Program-made: the position numbers and the translations under genes
Notes under the pieces: generated by a model
The model's input: the letters and a program-made list of their open reading frames with translations, nothing else
Database searches by the model: none
What the model was told of the DNA's origin: nothing
From: an uncultured Prevotella sp.
Lineage (GTDB): Bacteria > Bacteroidota > Bacteroidia > Bacteroidales > Bacteroidaceae
DNA length: 7,603 bases
Assembly: GCA_946625715.1 (NCBI GenBank)
Contig: CAMOTK010000095.1
Location: 1-7,603 of the forward strand
Reading direction: 5' to 3'
Shown here: one piece after another, positions 1-6,592 of the stretch
Numbering within the stretch: position 1 is the first letter of the stretch
How the letters are laid out: each line of letters starts with the position of its first letter

Positions 1-878
1 ACCGAGTTCTGAATCACCTCGGTGTAGATGTTGAAGTCGGGCACGTGCTTGTCCTGGCCCAGTGCGCCGAGGATGGCGTTGGCCGTAGAGCCCACGCCGC
101 TCTGCAGGGGCAGGAACTCGCGTGGAATGCGGCCCTTGTGCATCTCGTCGACCAGGAACTCGGCGGTGAGGTAGCCAATCTTGTCGGTCACGGGGTCCGA
201 GTCCTTGAAGGCGCGAGCCTCGTCGGGGATGTTGCACTCCACCACGCCGGCCAGCTTCTCCTTCGGTATCACCACATAGGGCACGCCGATGCGGTCGCCC
301 ACGTTGACGATGGGAATAGGCTTGCGGTAGGGCGGGTCGAGGGGCTCGTAGACGTCGTGGATGAACTTGGCGTTGGGGTTGTGGAAGGCGTTCAGCTCCA
401 GAATCACCTTCTTGGCCAGACGAGCCGCCGTGGGCGAGATGCCGCCGGCCGCCGTGAGGTAGACGTGATACTCGTTGCCGCAGTCCTCAATGTCGCACAC
501 CTCGAGGATGGCCCAGTCCACCTGGCCGTAGAAGCCGTAGCGCAGCTCCTGTGCCATGTGGCTCAGGTGCAGGTCGTTGTAGGGAATCTCGCCCAGGTTC
601 ACGTGCTTGCGGAAGTCGGGGTTGGTGGTGTACGGAGCGCGATACTTGATGGCCTGGGCGTTAGCCAGGTCGCCGTCGGTCGACTGTCCCGTCGAGGCAC
701 CGGTGAAGATGCCCACCTTGAACTCTCGACCCTCGGCATGTTCTTTCTCGGCAATCTTTGCCAGTTCCTTGGTCACTGCTTTTGCCACACCAGCAGGCGT
801 GAAGCCGCTCATGGCAATGTTGTCGTTGTTTTTGATGAGTGCTGCAGCCTCGGCAGCGGTCAATCGTGTGTAAGCCAT
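1..878 (-). CDS. Acetyl-CoA hydrolase / succinyl-CoA:acetate CoA-transferase family protein, 5' part
   Basis: Moves CoA between acyl groups in the cytoplasm, such as acetyl-CoA plus succinate to acetate plus succinyl-CoA. In succinate- and propionate-forming anaerobes this links acetate formation to the succinate branch (family knowledge). I read 292 codons from ATG at 878-876, starting MAYTRLTAAEAAAL. Matches to the Cat1/AarC/ScpC family include GFTPAG (25-30), FTGASTG (58-64), HLSHMAQ (104-110), PIPIVNVGDRIG (187-198) and the glycine loop GVGSTANAIL (261-270). YTEVIQ (285-290) carries Glu287, which aligns with the glutamate that forms the glutamyl-CoA thioester. Family members are about 500 residues, so roughly 200 C-terminal residues lie beyond the left edge. 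It has its own promoter and does not appear to be an operon with the regulator upstream. Whether acetate or propionate is the preferred partner cannot be told from sequence. Confidence 0.93.
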   Translation of the reverse strand, partial: MAYTRLTAAEAAALIKNNDNIAMSGFTPAGVAKAVTKELAKIAEKEHAEGREFKVGIFTGASTGQSTDGDLANAQAIKYRAPYTTNPDFRKHVNLGEIPYNDLHLSHMAQELRYGFYGQVDWAILEVCDIEDCGNEYHVYLTAAGGISPTAARLAKKVILELNAFHNPNAKFIHDVYEPLDPPYRKPIPIVNVGDRIGVPYVVIPKEKLAGVVECNIPDEARAFKDSDPVTDKIGYLTAEFLVDEMHKGRIPREFLPLQSGVGSTANAILGALGQDKHVPDFNIYTEVIQNS

Positions 879-882
879 TTTG

Positions 883-916
883 ATTTACTATTTGACAATT
901 TACAATTTACTATTTG
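883..916. repeat. 12-bp direct repeat in the CoA-transferase leader
   Basis: ATTTACTATTTG occurs at 883-894 and again at 905-916, separated by ACAATTTACA. The copies are 22 bp apart and both lie in the predicted 5' leader between the promoter and the start codon. Short A/T-rich direct repeats of this kind are common between Bacteroidetes genes. A role as a translation enhancer or regulator site is possible but not shown. Confidence 0.6.
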
Positions 917-921
917 GCTTG

Positions 922-953
922 CAAAGTTACTGATTTCCAACCGACTGACCAAA
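922..953 (-). promoter_or_regulatory. Bacteroidetes-type promoter of the CoA-transferase gene
   Basis: On the minus strand TTTG (953-950) is followed after 20 bases by TAACTTTG (929-922). This fits the Bacteroidetes consensus TTTG-N19-21-TAnnTTTG. Transcription would start roughly 6 bases further on, giving an A/U-rich leader of about 35-40 nt before ATG at 878. There is no Shine-Dalgarno sequence, as is usual in this phylum. Confidence 0.7.
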
Positions 954-1004
954 CTCTCGGCCCGTTTTCTTTCAGAAAGTGGACGAAAATGCGCTCTGCA
1001 GCAG

Positions 1005-1625
1005 TCATATCATCCCCTTCTCAAGAGCCATTGTTACCAGGCATACGGTGGATCTGACACCAAACTTGGCCAGCAGCCGCTTGCGATACCACCTGATGGT
1101 TTCGCTACTGAGGTTCAGCTGTTGGGCTATTTCTGAGTTCGAGCGGCCTTCGCAAACCAGGCGAAGAATGTTCTGCTCGGGCTTGGTGAGCACAATGGCC
1201 TGGTGGTCGCTATTGTCAATGATGGTCTGCACGGTCTGGCTGATGTAGCGCTTGCCACGCCACACCTGTTCTATGGCCGTCATCAGCTCCTGTAGCGGCG
1301 CACTCTTCAGCACATAGCCATGCACGCCGCTCTCGAGCATGCGCTGGATGACGCAGTACTCGTCGTGGATGGTGACGGCCACAATTCTGACCTTCGGATA
1401 CTGGCCGACGACCCACTGGCAGAAGTCGGTGCCGTCGCCGTCGGGCATAGAGATGTCGAGCAGCAGCACGTCGGGCGTACGCTCGGCCAGCGCCGTGCGG
1501 CAGGCTCCCAGGGTGGTGAAGCAGCGGCTGACGTGCATGGTGTCACTGCGGTTTATGACGTCCGTCAGCCCGTCGTTGAGCAGTGTGTGGTCGTCTACGA
1601 TATACACATCAATCTTATACTTCAT
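1005..1625 (-). CDS. NarL/FixJ-type response regulator (receiver + LuxR HTH)
   Basis: DNA-binding output protein of a two-component system, 206 residues, which is normal for the family. The receiver domain (about 4-120) has the acidic pair Asp11-Asp12, phospho-acceptor Asp57 in LLLDISMPDGDG, Thr85 in AVTIHDE and Lys107 in YVLKSAP, so all key residues are present. A linker leads to a LuxR/GerE helix-turn-helix at about 145-203, with LTKPEQNILRLVCEG, NSEIAQQLNLSSETIRWY as the HTH core, and RKRLLAKFGV. The recognition helix has IRWYRKRLL where VKTHRKNIL is typical, so its target may be unusual. Its ATG overlaps the kinase stop (ATGA at 1625-1622), so translation is probably coupled and the kinase is almost certainly its partner. 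The target is unknown; the divergent operon starting at 3702 is the obvious candidate (inference). Confidence 0.95.
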   Translation of the reverse strand: MKYKIDVYIVDDHTLLNDGLTDVINRSDTMHVSRCFTTLGACRTALAERTPDVLLLDISMPDGDGTDFCQWVVGQYPKVRIVAVTIHDEYCVIQRMLESGVHGYVLKSAPLQELMTAIEQVWRGKRYISQTVQTIIDNSDHQAIVLTKPEQNILRLVCEGRSNSEIAQQLNLSSETIRWYRKRLLAKFGVRSTVCLVTMALEKGMI

Positions 1626-3496
1626 AGTGGCAGAGATACGTTGATTTCAGTTCCTTCATGCTTGTTGGCAACGATGCGCAGTTTGCCGTGGTAGGGTGCA
1701 ATGCGCTCGCGGATGTTCTGCAGTCCGATGCCGTCGGTAGGTATGTTGTCCATGCCCTTGCCGTTGTCGCCTACGGTGAGCGTTGTCTCCCTGGCGTCTT
1801 GCATCAGCTGAATGTCGATGTGGTCGGCTTGGGCATGCTTCAGCGCATTGTTCACCAGCTCGTAGGCACAGCGATAGAGCACCAGTTCCTGTTCCTTGTC
1901 GAGCGTGATGTGGCCAAAGGTCTGAAACTGCGCTCCAGGCACCGAGACGGCAAAGTCGTGCAAGGCCGATACCAGTCCGCCGCGCAGCAGTTCTTCGGGC
2001 ATGAGGTGGTGCGACACGCGGCGCAGTTCTACGATGGTGTTGTCCAGCAGCGCCAGATAGTCGTCCTCGCCACCCTCCTGCGTGCTGATTTTCAGTCGAA
2101 GCAGCGACAGCATGCCGCCCAGCGAGTCGTGCAGATCGCGTGCCAGTATGTGGCGCTCCTTGGCCTCGGTCTCCAAGGCCACCTTTGCGGCCAGCAGCGC
2201 CTTCTGCCGGCGGTGGGCCAGATGTCGATAGACCAGCAGAGCGGCCAGCAGCGCAATGAGACCGATGGCCGCTGCCAGCAGCCAGAAATAGAAGCTGCGC
2301 TCCTTGTCGAAAGCCGCTATCTGCGCCTCTTTCTTCTCCGTTTCATAGATGACTTCCATTTGCGACAGTCCGCTCTGGTAGTGGTCGGTGGCATAGCGGT
2401 TCATCAGGTCGTACATCTTCTGAATATACGTGCGCGCCTGGTCGTGCTGCCCCAGCATGGCATAGATTTCGGCCAACATGCGATAGCACGCCGCTTCGTC
2501 GCTGGTGGCCAGCGAGTCGGGGCGAATGGCCTGCAGGCCGTAGGCCAGCGCCTTCTGCCATTGTTTTTCGGCCATGGCCACCTCGCAGCAGGCCATATAG
2601 ATGCTGCTTTTGTTGTCGAACAAGAGGCTGTCGGCCAAGCTCAGAGCTTTGTCGGCAAAAGCCTTCGCGGCCTTCAGGTCCTGATGGCCTTCCATGAGGT
2701 TCAGTTGCGCCAGCGCTGCCAGCACCACGGGGTACTCCTGCTGTTCCTGGTGTCGATGAGCGTAGTAGAAAGCATAGCACTTTTCAGCCATTTGGCGGGC
2801 TTGCTCATACTGTCCGTTGGCAATGTAGAGCTGTGTGAGGCCTTTGCGTGGCATGGCCATCATGAGCGAGTCGCCCGAAGCCTCGCCCTTGGCCTCTGCC
2901 AGCCGGTAGTTGCGCTCTGCCTCGGCCAGATTGCCCATGGTGTGGTACAGTTCACCGATGTTATAGTACAGCACGGTCTGACTCTCCTGCCAGTTGTATT
3001 TCTCAAAAATGGGCAGTGCCAGCTGATAGTAGTGAATGGCCAGGTGGGCCTTGTCCTGCAGGTTGTAGGCGTTGGCCATGTTGCCGTAGATGCTCGAGCG
3101 AGCATCGTCTATTTCCTTCTCGGTATAGCGCTTCAGCGTGGCCATGGTGTCGACCACGGCCAAGGCCTGCCGGTAGAGGGCGATGGCTTCGTCGAACTCC
3201 TCGCGCCCAAAATGCATCAGAGCGAAGTGCGCCAGCATGTTCTGCCTGATGTACAGTGCGCCGCGCTTGTAGCTCAGCGCCAGCGCCTTGCGAGCGTAGT
3301 GTTCGGTCTTCTTAGCGTCATAGGGCAGATAGCCGCGCACCAGTTCGTCGTAGGCCCGTAGCAGGTCGTCGCCCTTTGGTGGGTGGTTGCTCCTGAGGGC
3401 AGCTTCCAGCGAGTCGACGCGGGCGTTACGGTAGTCGTTGTAGCCAAAGGTCGGCGTGCCGACAAGTAGACATAGTATAAGATAAAGAAACTTCAT
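1622..3496 (-). CDS. TPR-containing membrane sensor histidine kinase (HisKA_3 type)
   Basis: Senses an unknown signal and phosphorylates the adjoining regulator. The 624 residues start MKFLYLILCLLVG, a signal peptide probably cleaved near residue 18. The Cys at 9 is too early for a lipobox. Residues about 45-370 form six to eight helical TPR-like repeats, for example those around 135-166, 175-205, 213-245 and 334-366. They should lie in the periplasm. A charged helix (378-400) precedes one membrane segment (402-423), then a cytoplasmic coiled coil. The HisKA_3 dimerisation domain holds LARDLHDSLGG with phospho-acceptor His456. The HATPase domain has ELVNNALKHA (N box, Asn550), DNGKGMD (577-583) and GIGLQNIRERI (589-599). 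All catalytic motifs look intact. This architecture is frequent in Bacteroidetes. The start is supported by the signal peptide. TPRs suggest protein or peptide sensing, but the ligand cannot be predicted. Confidence 0.94.
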   Translation of the reverse strand: MKFLYLILCLLVGTPTFGYNDYRNARVDSLEAALRSNHPPKGDDLLRAYDELVRGYLPYDAKKTEHYARKALALSYKRGALYIRQNMLAHFALMHFGREEFDEAIALYRQALAVVDTMATLKRYTEKEIDDARSSIYGNMANAYNLQDKAHLAIHYYQLALPIFEKYNWQESQTVLYYNIGELYHTMGNLAEAERNYRLAEAKGEASGDSLMMAMPRKGLTQLYIANGQYEQARQMAEKCYAFYYAHRHQEQQEYPVVLAALAQLNLMEGHQDLKAAKAFADKALSLADSLLFDNKSSIYMACCEVAMAEKQWQKALAYGLQAIRPDSLATSDEAACYRMLAEIYAMLGQHDQARTYIQKMYDLMNRYATDHYQSGLSQMEVIYETEKKEAQIAAFDKERSFYFWLLAAAIGLIALLAALLVYRHLAHRRQKALLAAKVALETEAKERHILARDLHDSLGGMLSLLRLKISTQEGGEDDYLALLDNTIVELRRVSHHLMPEELLRGGLVSALHDFAVSVPGAQFQTFGHITLDKEQELVLYRCAYELVNNALKHAQADHIDIQLMQDARETTLTVGDNGKGMDNIPTDGIGLQNIRERIAPYHGKLRIVANKHEGTEINVSLPL

Positions 3497-3504
3497 TTCA
3501 GCTA

Positions 3505-3512
3505 CAAAGATA
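3505..3512 (-). promoter_or_regulatory. Candidate -7 element of the kinase/regulator operon
   Basis: TATCTTTG on the minus strand (3512-3505) matches TAnnTTTG exactly, but no TTTG or TTG lies 19-21 bases upstream. It sits only 8 bases before the kinase ATG, so a transcript from here would be nearly leaderless. Either this is a weak, activator-dependent promoter or the match is chance and the true promoter is further upstream. Confidence 0.35.
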
Positions 3513-3513
3513 C

Positions 3514-3534
3514 GGAATAGTTTTCAATAATTCC
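3514..3534. promoter_or_regulatory. Inverted repeat GGAAT-N11-ATTCC upstream of the kinase
   Basis: Half-sites GGAAT (3514-3518) and ATTCC (3530-3534) are perfect inverted copies with centres 16 bp apart. They cover the stretch where the -33 contact of the kinase promoter would fall, as expected for an operator or an activator site. The half-sites are only 5 bp in A/T-rich DNA, so chance is not excluded. Confidence 0.3.
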
Positions 3535-3575
3535 CTGCTCTGTAGCAAAAAAAGGTGTTATCAGTCAGTCTTTCA

Positions 3576-3591
3576 CCACCCATTAGGGTGG
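3576..3591. promoter_or_regulatory. Palindrome CCACCC-ATTA-GGGTGG in the divergent control region
   Basis: A perfect 6-bp inverted repeat around ATTA, standing out as a G+C island in A/T-rich DNA near the middle of the 205-bp divergent intergenic region. It lies about 60-70 bp upstream of both candidate -7 elements. A dimeric regulator site is plausible, and the neighbouring NarL-type regulator would be a candidate binder. A terminator is less likely because no gene ends here, although a short run TTTT follows on the plus strand. Confidence 0.4.
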
Positions 3592-3652
3592 AGTTTTGAT
3601 AAATTTTATTCATTTTCGGAAAACCAAGCAGGTGAGTTCTGTTTTAAATGTT

Positions 3653-3660
3653 TAATTTTG
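3653..3660 (+). promoter_or_regulatory. Candidate -7 element of the exported three-gene operon
   Basis: TAATTTTG matches the Bacteroidetes TAnnTTTG element. Transcription would begin near 3666, leaving a leader of about 35 nt before ATG at 3702. No TTTG is present at the right distance upstream (the region near 3630 reads GGTG), so this promoter may need an activator, which would suit control by the divergent two-component system (inference). Confidence 0.5.
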
Positions 3661-3701
3661 GAGAGACTATTACCTTATTATTTTAAAAAGCGAGAAGAAC
3701 T

Positions 3702-4976
3702 ATGGATGGTAAAAGACTGATGATGGCCTTGGCACTGCTCTTTGCAGTGACCACGGGCGTGAGTGCACAGGGCTGGCTGGGCAAGCTGAAAGATAAGGCC
3801 AAGGAGAAAATTCAGAACAAGGTGGAAGACGCCGTAGACAAGGGCATGGACAACGTGCTCAACAAGGCCGAGGAAGAGGCCACCGGTGCTGTGAAGGGCA
3901 AGAAGGGCAAGAAGTCGAAGGACGAAGCGGTGGTGGCCGCCGACGACAACCCTTCGGTCGCCACGTCGACCGACTTCAAGCGCGGCTCGGTCATCCTGTT
4001 CCAGGACGACTTTCAGGGCGAGACCCTTGGCGAGTTTCCCTCGAAGTGGGACCTCATAGCCGGCAATGCCGAGGTGAGGTCACTGGGTGGCGTCAAGGCC
4101 GTGGAGATTACCAACAACGGCATCATCACGCCGCTCATCCGTGAGCCCGGTGCCTATCTGCCCGAGGAGTTCACCATCGAGTACGACTTCTACTACTGGA
4201 ACCAGAAGCAAGATGTGGCGCTGAACGACATCAAGCTGGTGCTGGCCAACACCACCGACCGCAATGCGAGTCCGATGGGGACAGACGAACATGCCTTCGC
4301 CTTCATCCATGCCGTTTCCGGCGGCACAGACCATAGTTACGAGTACAACAACGGTTCGGCTGCAGGCCTCAAGACCGAGCGCCTGGAGCACGCGTTCAAG
4401 CAAGGGTGGCGCCATGTGGCCCTGTCGTTCAACAAGCGTGCGCTGAAGGTCTACGTCGACGGCAAGCGCATCATCAACCTGCCGCGCGTGCAGCAGCCCA
4501 CATGGATGTGCTTCCAGGTGCCCTTCGAGTACGAGAACCTCACCTTCATTCGCAATGTGGTCATCGCCAAGGGCGCCGTGGCCCTCTACGACCGCAACGA
4601 ACAGTCGATGACGGCCGTGGAGAAGGCCATCAACGAGACGGGCAAGTTCGTGACCAACAACATCCTCTTCAAAACTGGCAAGGCCGACTTGCTCCCTGAG
4701 TCGACGGCAGAGATACAGAAGGTGGCCGACTACATGAAGAAGAACCCGACGGCACGCTTCGAGGTGCAGGGACACACCGACAGCCAAGGCTCCGACGCCG
4801 TCAACGACCCGCTCTCGCAGAAGCGTGCCGAGGCCGTGGTCAGGGCGCTGGCCAGCCTGGGCGTCGACGACTTCAACCTGAAAGCCGTTGGCAAGGGCTC
4901 GCACGAGCCTGTGGCCGACAACAAGACCGAGGCCGGTCGGGCGCAGAACCGCCGCGTAGTGTTTGTAAAAAAATAG
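3702..4976 (+). CDS. Periplasmic OmpA-domain protein with LamG-like middle domain
   Basis: Probably an envelope protein tethered to peptidoglycan. The 424 residues begin with a signal peptide (1-22) cut after VSA, leaving Gln23. There is no lipobox Cys and no beta-barrel segment. Residues 23-75 form a very charged amphipathic helical region ending in a lysine run (KGKKGKKSK, 65-73). Residues about 95-292 look like a concanavalin/LamG-type beta sandwich: LFQDDFQGETLGEFPSKWDL, YLPEEFTIEYDFYYW, then WRHVALSFNKRALKVYVDGKR. Residues about 318-424 are an OmpA C-terminal domain: ILFKTGKADLLPES, VQGHTDSQGSDAVND, LSQKRAEAV and RAQNRRVVF. Asp360 and Arg375 match the pair that holds diaminopimelate in peptidoglycan. 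It is first gene of an operon, 20 nt before the next. What the LamG-like domain binds is unknown. Confidence 0.88.
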   Translation: MDGKRLMMALALLFAVTTGVSAQGWLGKLKDKAKEKIQNKVEDAVDKGMDNVLNKAEEEATGAVKGKKGKKSKDEAVVAADDNPSVATSTDFKRGSVILFQDDFQGETLGEFPSKWDLIAGNAEVRSLGGVKAVEITNNGIITPLIREPGAYLPEEFTIEYDFYYWNQKQDVALNDIKLVLANTTDRNASPMGTDEHAFAFIHAVSGGTDHSYEYNNGSAAGLKTERLEHAFKQGWRHVALSFNKRALKVYVDGKRIINLPRVQQPTWMCFQVPFEYENLTFIRNVVIAKGAVALYDRNEQSMTAVEKAINETGKFVTNNILFKTGKADLLPESTAEIQKVADYMKKNPTARFEVQGHTDSQGSDAVNDPLSQKRAEAVVRALASLGVDDFNLKAVGKGSHEPVADNKTEAGRAQNRRVVFVKK

Positions 4977-4996
4977 AAAACGAACAAATATAGCTT

Positions 4997-6592
4997 ATGA
5001 AGAAAATAGTTATCATGATGGCGGCCCTGCTCCTGCTGGGCATGGGCGACGCCAGCGCACAGGGATTCCTGAAGAAACTGAAACAGAAAGCGCAGCAGAC
5101 GGTGCTGGGCAAGGCGAGCGAAGACGTAGCAACGAGCATCGACGAAGAACCTGACGACGCATCGGGACTGGCTGTGGCACAGGGCAGCGACATCGTGCCC
5201 AAGCGCAAGACGTCGACCGTGACATGGGATGGCGTTGTTACGCCCAGTTCGTCCTCTACTGCAGCAGCACTGCTGAAGGAACTGCCCGCGCTGCCCTCGG
5301 CCGAGCAGATGGCCCGCAGCACTGTGGAAGAGCGTGAGGCCTATACCCAACAGATTGCTGCTGTGACCACCAGAGCAGAACAATTGCTGGCCGCAGAGAA
5401 GGGCTGTTCCGACGCCGAGATGGAAGCGCTGCGCCAAAAGTGGGAGACCAAGGTGCAAGATTTGTTTGGTCTGTCGAAGGAAGAACTGGCCATCCTCAAC
5501 GATGAGCATGCATCGGAGGCGAAGAAGCAGGCCGTGAGAGACAAGGTGATGCAGAAGATGGTGGGGGAACAAGGCTTCGACGGCGACGAAATGGCTCGTT
5601 TCGAGAAGATGAGCGACAAGGAGAAGGAAGCCTACATGCGTTCTCATCCCGAGTTTATGCAGAAGATGATGAGTATGGCTCAGAATGCCCGTAGCATGAG
5701 CCGACAGGCACAGCAGATGACGGCTGGCCTGAACGGTTTTGAAGCCAAGTTGGGCCGACTGGTCAACAACCACCTGAAAGTCATGGAAAACGAGGCTGGC
5801 CACGACTACACGGCCATCGGCCAGAAGTATAACGACAAGTTGCAGAACCTCTACAACCAAATCTGCGGCACCAACGATGCCGCGCAGGTGAGTGCGCTCT
5901 ACCAGGATGCCGACCGGCAGCTCTATGACTACCGTTTGGCAGCTGCCAAGGAGTATCGGGCCTCGCTGCAGCGCCAGATTGAAGAGACCAAGCGTTTTGC
6001 CGCCGGCTATGCCAAGTTGGCCAAAGAAGCTGTCGACAATGGCGACCTGCCAGTGTGCGCCCTGGGCCGCATGGATCTCAATGCCGTCATCACTATTGGC
6101 GGTCTGCTCGATGCTGCCTATAAGGATTTGCCCGAACTGACCGCCAAGCCTGTCTGTGTAGAGATCATCTATGAACTGTCCAGCGGTTGGGAGTTCGTCG
6201 CATGGGAATGTCGTGGATTTGTAGGAGGAGTCGATGCGATGAAAACCCCGGGCGACGCCTTTCCCCTGTTGGTGCATAACGGCAATCAGTCGTCGGGTTA
6301 TGGCGTTGTGGAGCGCGGCAAGATGCGCCTGATAACCGAAGAGGAGTTGAAGCAGCTCAACCAGCAGGCCGATGCCCGTGCGAAGAATCAAGCCAAGAGC
6401 AGTGCAAAACCGCCCTACGGCATCTACAAGAGTCGTGATGGCAAGCGCACCGTGGCATTCAGCAAGACGGGCGAACTCGTCATTAATGGCATGACCACCA
6501 TGGCCCCCATAGCCTTCACGGCCCATAGCGACCGTCTGGAGTGGCTATGCTTCGATGGTGGCAAGATGCTGAAGTGTACCTATAAACTCTGA
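4997..6592 (+). CDS. Exported helical protein of unknown function, 531 aa
   Basis: I do not recognise a named family. The signal peptide (1-21) ends DASA-QG, so the protein should be exported. The mature N-terminus (QGFLKKLKQKAQQ) resembles that of the upstream OmpA-domain protein (QGWLGKLKDKAKEK). A Ser/Thr-rich low-complexity linker (about 45-95) follows. Then comes a long, mainly helical, charged region (about 102-345), likely coiled coil, with a methionine-rich stretch between 185 and 241. Residues about 350-445 look mixed alpha/beta (VCVEIIYELSSGWEFVAWEC, LLVHNGNQSSGYGVVERGKM). A short helix and linker lead to a small beta-rich C-terminal module (472-531) with GIYKSRDGKRTVAFSKTGELVI and LEWLCFDGGKMLKCTYKL. 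There are several cysteines (137, 290, 354, 387, 405, 518, 527) that could form disulphides after export. The start has an A-rich leader. Its stop overlaps the next ATG by one base, so the two are co-translated. Confidence 0.85.
   Translation: MKKIVIMMAALLLLGMGDASAQGFLKKLKQKAQQTVLGKASEDVATSIDEEPDDASGLAVAQGSDIVPKRKTSTVTWDGVVTPSSSSTAAALLKELPALPSAEQMARSTVEEREAYTQQIAAVTTRAEQLLAAEKGCSDAEMEALRQKWETKVQDLFGLSKEELAILNDEHASEAKKQAVRDKVMQKMVGEQGFDGDEMARFEKMSDKEKEAYMRSHPEFMQKMMSMAQNARSMSRQAQQMTAGLNGFEAKLGRLVNNHLKVMENEAGHDYTAIGQKYNDKLQNLYNQICGTNDAAQVSALYQDADRQLYDYRLAAAKEYRASLQRQIEETKRFAAGYAKLAKEAVDNGDLPVCALGRMDLNAVITIGGLLDAAYKDLPELTAKPVCVEIIYELSSGWEFVAWECRGFVGGVDAMKTPGDAFPLLVHNGNQSSGYGVVERGKMRLITEEELKQLNQQADARAKNQAKSSAKPPYGIYKSRDGKRTVAFSKTGELVINGMTTMAPIAFTAHSDRLEWLCFDGGKMLKCTYKL

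Noticed and set aside
966..980. Terminator hairpin after the regulator gene (CTTTCAGAAAG)
   Set aside because: The stem is 5 bp with a one-base loop, A/T-rich and without a T tract, so it would not act as a terminator.
45..1136. Open frame of 363 codons on the plus strand
   Set aside because: It spans the CoA-transferase gene, its promoter and the end of the regulator on the opposite strand, and shows no family motif.
1658..3361. Open frame of 567 codons on the plus strand
   Set aside because: It is antisense to the sensor kinase, whose His456, N-box and G-box motifs are clear. The translation is rich in Val, Gln and His with no recognisable fold.
1622..3496. Sensor kinase as a lipoprotein (LILC at residues 6-9)
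   Set aside because: The Cys lies inside the hydrophobic core of the signal peptide, too near the N-terminus for a lipobox.
4730..6526. Open frame of 598 codons on the minus strand
   Set aside because: It lies antisense to two well-supported exported-protein genes and its translation is low-complexity (His/Leu/Gly-rich) with no domain motif. Long antisense frames are expected in G+C-rich genes.
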